Both the position numbers and the translations under genes were made by a program. The notes under the pieces are model-generated. The model made no database searches and was not told the origin of the DNA. It saw nothing but the letters and a program-made list of their open reading frames with translations. From the NCBI GenBank assembly GCA_914767715.1, contig OU612070.1:7147501-7211500 (forward strand): a DNA stretch of 64,000 bases. The letters are read 5' to 3'. Below are positions 44,301-57,000 of this stretch, in pieces; the stretch's first letter is position 1, and every line of letters starts with the position of its first letter. Origin of the DNA: Membranipora membranacea (taxonomy: Eukaryota > Bryozoa > Gymnolaemata > Cheilostomatida > Membraniporidae).

Positions 44301-45362
44301 ACCAGGGCTGCATGCCAATCACTAATTGAGCGGCCATAGCTTTTAGATGCCGGTTTGCCTAAAAATGATCGAATTAACAATAGAGCATGTTATCAACATT
44401 CCCACAATGCAATTTTTCATTGGAATTTCCAGAAATACTCAGTCAAAATTATATATGCTATCATTGACTGAGTGTGTCTGGGATTTCCAAAATGATGCAT
44501 TGTGGGATACTCATTAACATGCCATATTGTGAAGTGATGTTGCACTTGCAGGTAGGTCATGACACAGGTTGAGTTGTTGACACTTGAGAAAACGGATTCT
44601 TTTTCTGAGAATATCTGTATAGTCAGTCACTGAACAGTAATTTGTAGGCTACATCAAATGCAACGACAGCATAATCAATGCTTTCCCATTTCTATTTCTA
44701 AACTTAAAGCCAACTGTAGTCTGTACGTTAATCCTACCCAAGGCGTCAAATTTTGACAATTTGATCCATGCTGTGCTTTCAGATATACAGAATGTAAAGT
44801 ACTTGACATTCTTGAAGAAGCCACTCTGCTTGATCCTCGAGTCAAGAAGCTACCCACTGATGCTGATCAGGAGGCAACCAATGCAGTGTATGAGGGGATT
44901 GCTTCAAAGTGCTCAGCTCTACACTCCCTGCAAGCAACACATTCAGGGCCTGAAAATCCTGGATGAGTTGCTGGCAGGGAAGATAAAGCTGTTGTTAGAA
45001 CAGCAATGGACCAACTATTTGAGGACAGCGAAGATGAGGATGGAGGTTTAGGCACAGCAGTACCCACTCCGACCGAGGCTGACGTAGCTGAGAGAGAGCG
45101 GAAGGTGGAGTTTGAAGTAGCTCTATACCAATCAGATCGAAGAGTCAGTAGTAACTCCAATCCGCTGGAATGGTGGAAGGCTAAATGCACAGTTATGCCT
45201 ATTCTGTCCCAGCTAGTGAAGCGACTTTTTTGTATTCCAGCCACATCTGTTCCCTCAGAGCGTGTATTTAGTGCTGCAGGTCACTTGATCTTGGCAAAAA
45301 GAAACGCTCTGGGGGAAGAGATTGTAGATATTTTGCTGTTTTTACAGCAGAAAATGCATTGA
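41340..45362 (+). pseudogene. hAT-family transposase, degenerate (BED finger, RNase H-like core, dimerisation domain)
   Basis: The order of motifs is that of a zinc-finger BED transposase: a BED-like start (VWKHF, then CAVCKELVKYNTG and NHLLRKYQ), the catalytic-region motifs ICALTTDGWTS and SPVGITTDNASN, RCFAHTLNLAAQAVLKL, then after introns SRWNSTYNIYNSLL, SSAANVLSSSKHATVS, TLLDPRVKKL, NPLEWW and the dimerisation block LCIPATSVPSERVFSAAG (here FCIP..) with DILLFLQQK. Apparent introns lie at about 42515-43004, 43173-44001 and 44235-44781. The frame has in-frame stops near 41486 and 44967 and shifts near 41610, 42005 and 42390, so no active enzyme can be made. It probably mobilised the surrounding 11-kb element before decay. 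Confidence 0.85.
44378..44530. repeat. Imperfect palindromic element in a transposase intron
   Basis: The left arm (gagcatgtta, cattcccacaatgca, ggaatttccagaaatactcagtcaa) is mirrored by the right arm (ttgactgagtgtg, ctgggatttcc, tgcattgtgggat, taacatgcc). It is about 150 bases in total with a short loop, a typical small MITE or hairpin remnant. Confidence 0.7.
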
Positions 45363-48300
45363 ATACACTACCACTAAACTACACTACAAGTCAGACTGAC
45401 CTAATAAGCTTCATTTTCATTCTAAAATTGTTTAATACTTTGCATATTCTCGTTAGAATATTTGTTAATTACAATCACTTTAGGAATAGGATGCATGGAA
45501 TCATGCAACTATGTGGTTTGTCATTACGTTTTATATATGATCACTTCCGAACAATTTAAGTTTCATCAATATTCCTTTGTTTGTGTTTGTACATGTACAT
45601 GGATGCAACTCGTCTCGACTACATGTCTGCAGCTGCAGAGTTTTATATTTCCTTGTTTTGTTCATTTACAGCAAAATACAAGCTACCTCTGGCTGACAAA
45701 ACAGACATACACTACACACACATAAAAAAAACATGGTTGCCTATGTAGCATCTCAGTTCATTAAAGTCAATTTTGGCAAATCTTGGGCTAAGAAGTTGTC
45801 TTCCCTTATTGTTGAAATTTGGTGGCTCTTTTGCAGTATAGAGTTATCACCCCATCTATCTATCTGTCTAAAACATTTTAGTTTCAAGCATGTGGCTCGA
45901 CTGCTTCACAGAGTAAGGGGTACAGAGTAAATTTTTTAACAATAGTCAAAGACAGAGTTTTTTTACTCCTTGTTTAAGGTACCTGCAAGCTTTGTGTCAA
46001 GGGGAAAGTTATGCGAAGCTTGATGCCAAAAACTCCTTTCATCTATTTGTCACAATTATAGGGTTCTGGAGAATGAACTGAATTCAAAGTTTTTGATCAC
46101 AGTAAAAAATAGAATATGCAGGCTCTCCCATAAAAAATTCTTTTTGTACAGCCTTAATCCACAACTAGACTTGATGTTTCATGCTTAAATTACACCTAAC
46201 TATTCTAGCTAAATTGATAAGGTGGGTAGAGCTAGGAAGGCAGTATTGTGGCAGTTTTTACAATAGGATTAACTATCTTGACAATCCTTGAATGATGCTG
46301 CCACAATGTACCCTTGGTCTGTGCAATCATTGAACCTTAAATTTATCGAAAGGGCCTCATATCAAATGTATCTGCGGTCCATCGTCTACTGGGCTTTGGT
46401 TGGCACCCAGGTGTGCTCCGACCTGCCTGCAAACAGAGAGCAACCTGGCGCAGATATTGTGGCCTGGCCACTAAGGCAACAAATTTTGCCGCCTATGCTC
46501 AAGGATGTTACTTGTGACAAGTCATCTGATTTAAATCAACCTTCAATTTTAATCAGATGTAATAATGCCTTAATACATGAATATCATAAGAAGCAACAAG
46601 TCTTGAGACACAAAGGTAATCCTCAGGTTTTGATATTCTAATATTACATTGCCTTAAAATCCTTTGGAAAAGATAAACAAGGCACAACAGTAACAAATTC
46701 TTTCCCTGTAATGAAAGACAGAGACTGCAATACAACTGGTTGTTTACAAATAAGATTTTCTTGAGGGATTAGAAAATTTACTCTGAGAAAACAATGTCTG
46801 TAATTGCTCTAACTGATATCTTCATCCAGCTTAGGTCTCAATTGTACTTGGATCGTTTCAATGCACTGCGTGAAGAATTGCTTCCAATTTTGTTTGGAGG
46901 CCATCTCAGATTTGTTGTTTCTTGAGGCAGCCCACCTGTTTGGCTAACCGAATCCTCAAAAGTAACAACATTATAACGTGTTGCAGAATAGAATCAGTCC
47001 CAGGGCACGATTTTTAAAAAAATGTACAAATTCAACCGTAACATGAATGCTGTCAACGGTTATTTCAGGGCTGCAATTCCTAAATGGTGATAAATACACC
47101 AAGGTCGACCGTAACTGCCGTAAACTGCCGTAAATACTGTTTTCGCTCATTATGTGTAAAACTGCTCAATCGAATAGCTTGATTCATTTATTATAAATCT
47201 AGTCAATGTTTTATTATAATTTTTAAAACTTTATTTTTATTCACAGAGCACAAGAGAAACATTGATTTTATCATGAGAATTGATACAAATATATACATAC
47301 ATACATACATACATACAGATACCAGCTCACTGAAAATGCAGCAGAATATTTCACAAAGAATATTATGTGTGTTATTAGGGGTGAGCCCTCCAGACACACA
47401 GTTATCATAATCTTATACGCATCAAGCATAATTACATTAGTGTTTTTCAATAATAAAAATATTGGGATGACATTTGAGTAAAATTTAAGCTCAAACATTT
47501 GGGTGTATTTTGAAAATGCTATCATTGAACAGTATCCACTGAAAAAGCCAAATCCAAACCATGTTTCGGAATATAGAAACATACGAAGTGAGGATGGTAT
47601 AGCATAAACACCTCTCCCCGAGCACCGTCTACTTGATTGTGCAATAATTCCCAGAAGAAAGTTTACCCGGCTAGCCAAGAGTGAAGTGATCGCAACCTTG
47701 TATCACTTTTTTAGAAGCATGGACCATGGTTTTGTTGAGTAAAGAGAGTGTGGATAATTGAATGTCGACAAGGTATCATGGTCGATTTCAAAAATGTAAA
47801 TTAATGAGCAGCCAGCCACTAGAGCCTAATGATTCAACATAATATGATATGACATCTTAGATGCAATATAATTGGTATAAAAAACGGGGCACACTCATTA
47901 TGGGCCAAATTTTGTATCAGAACTGGGGTTTCGGGCTTGGAATACTGATTGGAAAATATATTTGGTCTGAGCAGGAATTACAAAATACCTAACGCTGCAT
48001 ATATAAATCAAAAATTCTATCGAGGTAAAAGTGCAGATCTGACTGGCTAAAAGTGCAATACAACAAGACAAACAGAGTATCGAATCGGATATAGATTCTG
48101 GAAATTTCTGAATATGTATGTAGAATGATGAAGATTAATTATTTTGAGGTATATCTTCATTCTGATAGAATTTGATGGGTGTCTGATGGGTCACCACAAT
48201 CTATACTGAAAACTTATATCTATCAACAGAAATATTCTTTTGCTTAAGTTCAGTATAGCATCTCCATTGTCATTTTAATTTGCTCCACTCCTTTGATAAA

Positions 48301-49050
48301 AGGCAATTAAAATGTGTTTGAAACTGTACACAATGGCATAGAAACTACAAATATATAGGCTCTTTGCACTGCCTTGAGCAACATCGCCACTGCACTGATG
48401 GATGAAATAAACACTGTAATGAAAAAGTAAATCGCAATTTTAAATATGTTGAAAAATATTTCAAACATGCCCTCAAAAGCTCATTTAGATAATGTGATGA
48501 ACTGATGCTCCAAAAAAAACCAGATCTCTGTGAGTTACCATGTCGAAATGTAATTCTGCCCAAGCAGAAAAACATGAACTTGGAGATTTTTTGTCAGATA
48601 TGGAGTTTTTTGCAGAAAAAAATAAATGAATAGCTAGCTGATTGACTAATGATCCAGGTGACCAAATGTGGTTATTCTGAATTAAAAACTGTAGGAAGGA
48701 GATAGCTTTTGGAAAAGTAAGGAGGAGATAATTACAGCTGAGCATTTTTGACTTTAAATAACTGAGATAGGTGCAAATGGAAACACAAGTCAACTTTAGA
48801 GTTTTTTTGTATTGTCTTATGATCTTATCTCATGAGAAATCCATGAAAGACAAGATGTAATTGTAGAATGGAATCGTCTTGTCTTTGCTGTGCTTGAACC
48901 CTGAACTTCGCTTCTGACTGTAAAACTAATTCTATTTGTGGACAATGTTGAGACCTCTTTTATTTACCTTTCCCGTAAGTGAAGTAAGTAAACCCATCCC
49001 TTTGGTATCTGGAAGCAAACTAAATAAATCTAAATCAGCTGATTCTATGG
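45363..49050. other. Right half of the 11-kb element, mostly unassigned
   Basis: No conserved coding region is visible. A SINE fragment lies at about 46393-46480 (cccaggtgtgctccgacctg, ctgcctgcaaacagagagca), shared with the copies at 12.2 and 57.7 kb. An ATAC microsatellite is at about 47290-47320. The rest is AT-rich with short random frames. Confidence 0.5.
46393..46480 (+). mobile_element. SINE fragment (tail of the 12.2/57.7-kb family)
   Basis: It contains ggcacccaggtgtgctccgac, ctgcctgcaaacagagagc and aacctggcgcag, matching the body of the two longer copies without their tRNA-like head. Confidence 0.65.
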
Positions 49051-49221
49051 TATTGAATCAGAAATGGGCATAAATCGAATCGAAAATTGTCATAAACCGA
49101 ATCGAAAATCGTCAAAATCCATATCGAAAATAAGATTCGAATTGAATTGAACCTAGTGGGGTCCGAATCGAAGTCGTATCGAATCGAAAAATTTGTGTAT
49201 CGATCCAGCCTTAATTGCGAC

Positions 49222-49660
49222 AAGTTTGATCCTGTTGAAGCATCACACCCTTAGATTTAAAATAGAAGGAAATAAGCTGTACTGCCTCTTTGTTTAAAAT
49301 AAGGATGATTTGTTGTCTAAACATATTTGATATGCTTGGACAGACAGAACTGGACAGATACGGCCATGTCTGTGACTGCTGATATGATCAATATCACCTG
49401 CATATCATCAAAAGGTGATTGAAAGTGACCAAAGTGTTTATAAATACAATATTGCATAATATTAAACACATATCTCCTATTTTCATTGTAACAAAGGGAG
49501 TAGCATAATGTAAATACTTTGCCAGTAAAATAACATCTATAGCGGAGCTGACACATTTAATATCCATAACGATAATTATTGTTGCCAAATGTTATTTGAT
49601 CATCTGGGAAAGGTCTTGGGCGATAATGAATTTTGGAGCATTTCAAAACAAATGAAGGTT
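49222..49660 (-). pseudogene. Partial duplicate of the coiled-coil gene, proximal intron part
   Basis: Non-coding sequence homologous to 53520-54060 (the intron before exon 5 of the intact gene), for example catatcatcaaaaggtgatt and acacatatctcctattttca. It directly continues the copy at 37130-38227 once the 11-kb insertion is removed. Confidence 0.75.
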
Positions 49661-49794
49661 TATGATGACAGGGCCATTACGCTATCTAATTCTTCAACAA
49701 GCCCATTCAATCACCGGAGCAATCCAAAGTTGCAGTGAGAGCTATGGGTCTATGCTGTTATAGTTGATCAGGGTTCTTGACTTTTGTCAGGGGT

Positions 49795-50067
49795 CTAATA
49801 ATGACCAATTTCCAGGAGGAAGGAGTTGATTATGACGGGATTGAGATGTTCAATAATCCGGAAATCGCAGGTGCCAGCTGATAAGCGCAGTTTAGGTATG
49901 TGGCCAGCTGCACCAGGACCTTTGCAAGAGTTTAGTGCTTTCAGTTGTTTCAACACAATCTCTTCCCTGATTTTAAAAGAGGGGTAGCTGCAACGTTGTT
50001 GTTGAGGTGTTATAGTGTATAGCAAGTGTTGTTGGCTCTCAGTATAAAATTCGAGCAAATTATACAC
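49795..50067 (-). pseudogene. LINE-like reverse transcriptase fragment
   Basis: The minus-strand frame contains EEIVLKQLKALNSCKGPGAA followed by IPKLRL, similar to the L..L...K..GPDGIP motif near the start of the non-LTR retrotransposon reverse transcriptase domain. The usual Asp of PGPDG is altered and no further motifs follow. It is a short remnant. Confidence 0.45.
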
Positions 50068-51063
50068 ACAGTATGATTGCTCACATTAATACTAATGTGT
50101 CTTCCAGGCTATTAAAAATCCGAATTTTTAGCATTACATTGCTAGCAAAGTTGGCAGGTTATTCTTTAGTAATAGTTGTTGAGCGTAATTGTGATGATTT
50201 TTCACTTCAAATTAGATCAGATCTGCTGCAGGTTGTTAGACCAGCAAAATGTTTTTTTACAGAAGCTTCTATTTCTCTAAATGTCTGCAAATTTTTGCAG
50301 AGAACCTGCACAAGGCATTATGCAACAGTTTATTTGTTAAGAAAGACATTCAGTAAATTTGTAGCAACAATGACAGCTTTTGAGATATTCAGAGCAAGGA
50401 ACACATCATGGATTGTGTTTGTTAAGTCCCTTGTATCTAATAACGTGGCAAATTCAATTTTCACATAATATCAAAACTGAATCAAATCTAACGTTGATCA
50501 GCTCCACATCAGATCATTTCAATGAATCAAAGGTAAATTTGAAGCAGAACAGAGGTAGGTGTTTTAAAAAAGAGCAAATAGTCTTAAAAATAATTTCTCC
50601 ATTTAGGTGCGATCAAAACAGCGATTCAACCAAAACCCTTTCCATACAAGAAAATAGCTCCAACTTGATAAGAAAGGTATTTTTCGTTGGCTGAATGTTT
50701 CCTTCTTAAAATTATAAATACTTATACCTAAATATATATGATTATAGTTTCATTGATAAAACCAAATAAAACACAATGATGAGGTTGTGTTCATATACCA
50801 AATATCTTTTTTATACCAAAATATAAAAAAATACAAACATTCACTATTTCAATGCTGTTACTGCTGTCAACAAAGGTTTTCAAGTTCATTTCAAAATTGA
50901 AACTATGTCCAATGCCATTCATCTGCGTTTTGTTCAAATTGATTGATTATGCTGTCTATTTTCCAGAACCAAGATGGTTTGTGAAGCTAATATAAGCAAT
51001 GATGGTAGTACTAGGCTATCCAGTGACCTTTGGTTGTTATACTAGCTAAGTTTACAGTTGAGG

Positions 51064-54000
51064 TTATTCTGTGAGATCTTCCAATTCACTCGTAATGGTC
51101 TGCAACTCTCTGACAGCATCAGAAGCTAAATAGATAAAAACAAACTTCATTGGAGTCAGCTGATAGTTGTCAGTATTAGGGCGGCAATGGTTGCAGTTAA
51201 GAAATGAAGAGTTGGCAGCCGACCAGGCTGTGCAATGTCACATAAACAAAAACGATAAAACATGCTGAGGGCCAGAAGCGAAGGATTGATATGCTCATCA
51301 ACACACTGGGGTGGCTTCATGCTGCTGAGGCCAGCCATGAGGTGGTTCTACTATAGACGGCTTCAAAACAGCACTTGAATCTTGTAGAGATAGTTGAGCA
51401 ACCGACCTATGTATTTGATGACAGAGTCAATGTTTTCATAAAACTAAACAGTGTGGAAGATTATTGTTGATTAATTTATGAGAAAATTCTGAACCGTTGA
51501 TGAACAGTGTTTCTCAGCTCAGGAGTTATGAATGAAGTCTTTGGAGTGTGCGGTGTGCGCCACATCATACACAAGTATATTGACTGGTGACTCAACCGAG
51601 TGCATATATATGCTTGGCAATTTTGTTTGTTATTGTTTGTTTACAAAGAATGAATGAATTGATTGGAATGGCGCGATAGTATTTCTCATCTTATTTTGTT
51701 TCACCATTGGCCTGACTTGAAAACAAGAAGGGCTGACTGTGATCTTTCCATGTGCGCTAGAATCGTTACAGGTCAGGTCATCCTTGATGAAGAGCGATTT
51801 CTACCACGCCAAGCGGATGAACACTCCACAAGATAAGGAGGCACCAAGGGAAACGTTAACACCGATGTGAAGAAGTACTTTTTCACCAATAGACTACACA
51901 GAGCTCCCTGTCCAGACCTTACCCCACAGCCCATCTATTCCTTCCCTATTCCAGTGTGCTAATTTGTGTCTGCCATAATGATTATTGTTCTCTGTGATAT
52001 TATCCTCATAATTACGTATTTGAATTTCACATCTCATATATACCTAGTCCTGCACAATTCCTTCAGATGTGCCACTGGTCTCGTGCGGTCCGTCCATGTG
52101 TCTATCTCTACTGCATGCGAATGGGTTTATACTACCAAATTACTGATCCTAAAAGATCTAGAGCATGGGTGGGCAACCTTTTTTAGAAGAAGGCCGCATT
52201 TTATGCACAATCAACACGAAAGGCCACAATATATTTTTCCGGCATAAACTTGTAACGCGAGGTATTATTTCGCACTGCGTATTTTATACAAACCAAAGCA
52301 GATTTATGTGTCGATAAAAATGTTATTGTTATGTTGCAGTAAGCATAAGATTTTTCAACTGCATCAGTTTAACAGAACTACTTTAGCTTGTTTATCTAAT
52401 CTAGTTTTGTGTCTGGGAAACGGTTGTGTACATGGCTGTTTCCCAGTGTTTCGAGCAGTAGGGCAAAGGGCAGGATGGGCGCTCAAGAAGTGCAGTAAAT
52501 ATTTGCATACTTGTCAAAGAGATTCAACCTGGAATACTTCAGGCAAAATACTGGAGCACTTGTAACAATGTCAAATTTTTGATAGAACAACTTTGCCATT
52601 CTTGCTCAAAATGACAGCTTTGCAAAAAACAGGTTGTAGTTAAAATATCCAAAGGTGAAAGAATTGATTAAATTGCTTTTCTCTCACAACATTACGAAAA
52701 TTTCTTCACTGTTTAGGGTATTTATTCAAATGGAAGCTCGTGAAAAATGAGTTGGCGCCAGTACATTTATGATGCTTTTGTGTAGACTGTCATGGGAATT
52801 TCCTTTTTTTTCTACATGTAAGTAATTTAGCGCATGGTTGATATAGAATGCCGATATTTTTATATCCCAACAATGAATTGTTCTCATAGAGGGAAATGCA
52901 TACTTGGACATCCACATGACAGTTAAAACTTGACTATGTGATTTTCACAGACATAAGGCCATAATTAGGCCGCAAAAGATTACCCATTAGGCCGCACTGG
53001 CAAAAGGCCGCAGGTTGCCCACAGCTGATCTAGAGCATTATTACCCCTCTAACGCCATTAATCCCCCACACTATGGTTTGAGATTCGAAACTCTCCTGCT
53101 GTAACCAGGGCCTTTTTCACGTACTTCACTCTGATCTAGTTGCGAGTCGTGGAATTCCGGCTGCTATCAACTGATCCTAAAAACAGTATCTTCACTTCTG
53201 CCAATCTTCTTTGGACATTCAGCTGTCACTGACTACTACTGCCCTACCAATCACTGTACAGACGAGCTGTTAATCACTATAGAGGAGCTTCAACGCCCGA
53301 CGGTGATATAACTAAAGACAAAGACAAAGATACAAAACAACTTTTCGGACAACCCAATGCCCTAGTGATCAGCTTACCTTTTGAGTCAGTTGTGTTGCCC
53401 TCAAGATTTGATGTGATACTGCTGACTCTATCGATTAGTGCTGCTATTTGCACAGAATGCTCTTCTATGTTTTCTGCAGAAATAAAAAAAACATTCAATC
53501 AAACATTATAATCAACCACAGTTTCTGTTGAAAATTTTCTCCCGTTGAACGTTGAAACATCACAAATTAATTAGAAGGAAATCAGCTCTACTGCTACTTT
53601 GTTTAAAATTGAGACGATTTGTTTTCAAAACAGATATCATATGCCTGAATACCTGAGATAACACACCAAACTGAACAAATATGGCCATGTCTGTGGCTGC
53701 TCATTAGATCAACCTCACCTACATATCATCAAAAGGTGATTGAAAGGGATCATAGTGTTTATAAACACAATATTGCATAATGTTAAACACATATCTCCTA
53801 TTTTCATTGTAACAAAGGGAGTGGCATAATGTAAATACTTTGCCAGTAAAACAACATCTATAGCGGAGCTGACGCATTTAATATCCATAAAAATATTGTT
53901 GCCAAATGTTATTTCGATCATCCGGGAAGGGTCTTGTGCGATAATGAGTTTTGGGGAATTTCAAAACAAATTGATGCATGTATGTATAATGGTATGGTTT

Positions 54001-57000
54001 ATGATGACAGTGCCAAGACAAGATCAATTTTGTCAAGCCCTTAGAGTGACCTGAGGATTTCAAAATAACAGCGCCATGGATATTGGTAGAAGGTAATCTA
54101 GGGTAACACTTTTCACATAATGGTTACAATGGCATAACATACACTAAAGGTTTTCCAAATCTATTGATTGGGATACATAACCATTGGGGTTATCTTTCTC
54201 ACAAAAAATGTATTTAAATACAATAGGACTGGATCAGAATTGTGTTACAAATCATAACTTTAGATGTGTGCAGAATAGTAGAGTTAACAGTGAACAATTT
54301 GGTGGGTTGAGTTTTTGTCATCCATGATGGTTGGACTTCTCACTAGCAGGAAAACGGTATAGAGGAATTAAGATGTTATCATGGTAATGGTTATCATGGT
54401 CATCATCCCTCATGCTCAAACATGAACTTCTACAGAAATTCATGTTTGAAGTTAAGGGAACTTCCCTTTCTGTTTATCTCTTCTTTGATACAATTCAAGA
54501 GTTGTGTTGAAAAAAGGCTCACAGCAACTGTGAGGTATTAATTATAATCAAATATGGTAACGTTTAGTAATATTAATTGTGCATAAAGCCATAGAATTAC
54601 GCAACCTGAGAAGTGGGAAGAATATTTTGGGGATAATGTGATTATTATCTCAACCTGATGTAATGATTCAATGTCATCATTCGCCTGGGATACTAACTTG
54701 AGGACAAGTGGACAGATTTTCTTGATTTTTCATCATAGTGGCAGTCTTTCTTTGTTTAGTGATTTTTAAAACCCTCAATTTGGTTTATAACTTCTCATGA
54801 TTGCAATTGGAATTTAAAAAAAATCAAGGTTCTGGTTCCCATTACAATTTATAGCAGCGGCCCATAACTAGGACCATCTGGCTCAGACACCTCACAACCT
54901 TTGATTAATATCAACACCAGAATTAGCACTACAAAGCAGTCTCTATAAAATGGTTTGGTGATAATTATTCAAAGTAGCAAAAGTTATAAAAAAACTTAAA
55001 GAGAAAATTCCAATAGTAAGAGACAGGAATCGAAAAAGGCCAGCTTGTTTATATTCTTAAAATTTACTGAAAATGACTGGATCCTATTGGTACGGAATGG
55101 TTAGGTTTTGCCTTGAATTTATGAGCTAATTATTTCAATTTCAGTGGAATTGCTGGTTAAAGAAAGATTTGTGAATGGTTAATTGGTTAAAATGAATTCT
55201 GAGTTTACAGCCTTTCTGTGCATGAATGTGTTATCAAGCCGAATGGCTCTATAATATTATTATTGTTGCATGACACAGGGTAGTCTGTGCTTATTGCACT
55301 AATAACTTTCAATGTCTATATACATTGGCACTAGTAAAGATAGGTTGTGGCTTCAATGTAGCGCTATGACGTCATGGCGCAGTTTTTAAATTTTGTGTGG
55401 AGACAACTATGATCATGTAGGTTGAGAATCCGCTAAGACACTTTGCGGGAGACATGACTTTCAACAAATAATTATACATGTATTTACCATTGTGCCTTTC
55501 GATTTCATCTTCGAAATGTGTCTGTAGTCCTTCCATCCTAGTAACAACCTTCTGTAACTTGTCTTTTCTTGAGCCTAAATAAATATTGTAGCCATAACTC
55601 ATTACAACGAGGTTAATGAATTTAAATTTCCACATAGTGATCGGCATTGCAATCAGGGAAACAAAGGGTGGGTTATGGTTTTGAAAATGCTTTAATGGAG
55701 CCATTGCAAAAATATGAATCATACAAAATAATTCACAAATGACTGCCTAGGAAGCAAAGCAATCAGTAAACCCATATCAGTTATAGTAACTGGACAAAGG
55801 TGAGTCAAGGTACACATGAAAGAGCTCAAGCTAACAGATGAAAAAGACTACCCAAAATTTGGTCAAACCATAGATTAAGAATTTCATCTTTTAACCTTTT
55901 TGTCTACTTTGCAAACAAGCAAGGCAGCAAACTACCTAAAGGGGGCAACTAAGCCATGTGCATCAGCGTTTCAGATTTGCTCCAATACATCCATATTTTG
56001 AACAAATATGTTAGATTAAAATCTGTCTTTTTATATGCTTGAGATCCATGGGTCCTGAGCCCTGAACAAATTATATCTGTCGGCCAATTCTTAAAGACAA
56101 GAGGACATAGCCTACCTCTTAGACTTATCGATGCTCTCCTTAGTCTGCCAACCGTGGTAGATGCCTTCTCTATGAGTTTAGTCTCACTAAAATAAGAAAC
56201 AGAGTGATTTTCAGAGAATGTCAAAATACAAAGGTTTCATTAGGATTTGTACTGACCATTATGCCAAGGGTTTTTGATTCATCTAGCTAGCATCTAGCAT
56301 AGGCTTAGGCTCTCCACTGCTTTGAAAATTATGGAGGGGTGTAAGCCACTACGGTGACTTGAATCTTACCAGCTGGCTAATATTAAAGCCGGAGGACTGG
56401 CCACATCAACTACTTTGAGGGGGTTTGTTGAAACAAAAATACCTTTATTTTGAGTGAATCTTTCTACTCCCAGAGTTTCCCTTTTCATTGATGTAACTGA
56501 AAAGATGTCTTTTTGGTTGGTGGTATAGTTACATCTTTGTGTCTGATAATGTCCTGTATTTATGCTGCGTGTAATGATTTAGTGTTGTGTCTCGATTGGG
56601 AGAATTTTTATGAGTTGGATAGTGTGAGATGTTAATAAGGAAAGAGTGAGCTGATAGAATTGCTGCCTTTATTCCAAAAAAAAAAAACTCTCCAAGGTTT
56701 CATTACCAGAGGAATGTCAGACCCTTATGATTGATTTATAAGTAGATTGTGTTAGTTAAAAATAATGAACATTTAATTTCCCTAGATGTTAATAATGTTT
56801 CCTTTTAAAGCTGTGCATCACTAATGAGTATCATAAATAATGTAATGTTCCCCTATCTATTGTCAGTTGTGATATTGGGATCAAGAATAAAAGTAGCAAT
56901 TCTATCAGCTCACTCTTTCCTTATTAACATCTCACACTATCCAACTCCAAGAATTCTCCCAATATAACTCACCATCAAGACACAACACTAAATCATTACA

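Larger units (their letters stand above)
38228..49213. mobile_element. 11-kb hAT-type element with terminal inverted repeats and 8-bp target duplication
   Basis: The left end TAAGGCTGGGTCGGTGCATC (38228) is mirrored by the right end, which read inward begins TAAGGCTGGATCGATACACA (from 49213). The next ~60 bases of both ends are AATCGA-rich. The flanks are attgcaac (38220-38227) and attgcgac (49214-49221), an 8-bp duplication with one difference, as expected for hAT transposons. The intact paralogous sequence near 53505 lacks the insertion. It contains a decayed hAT transposase (41.4-45.4 kb), a possible LTR with 61-bp repeats (39.06-40.42 kb), a SINE fragment and a long unassigned right half. 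It splits the partial duplicate of the coiled-coil gene. Confidence 0.8.
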
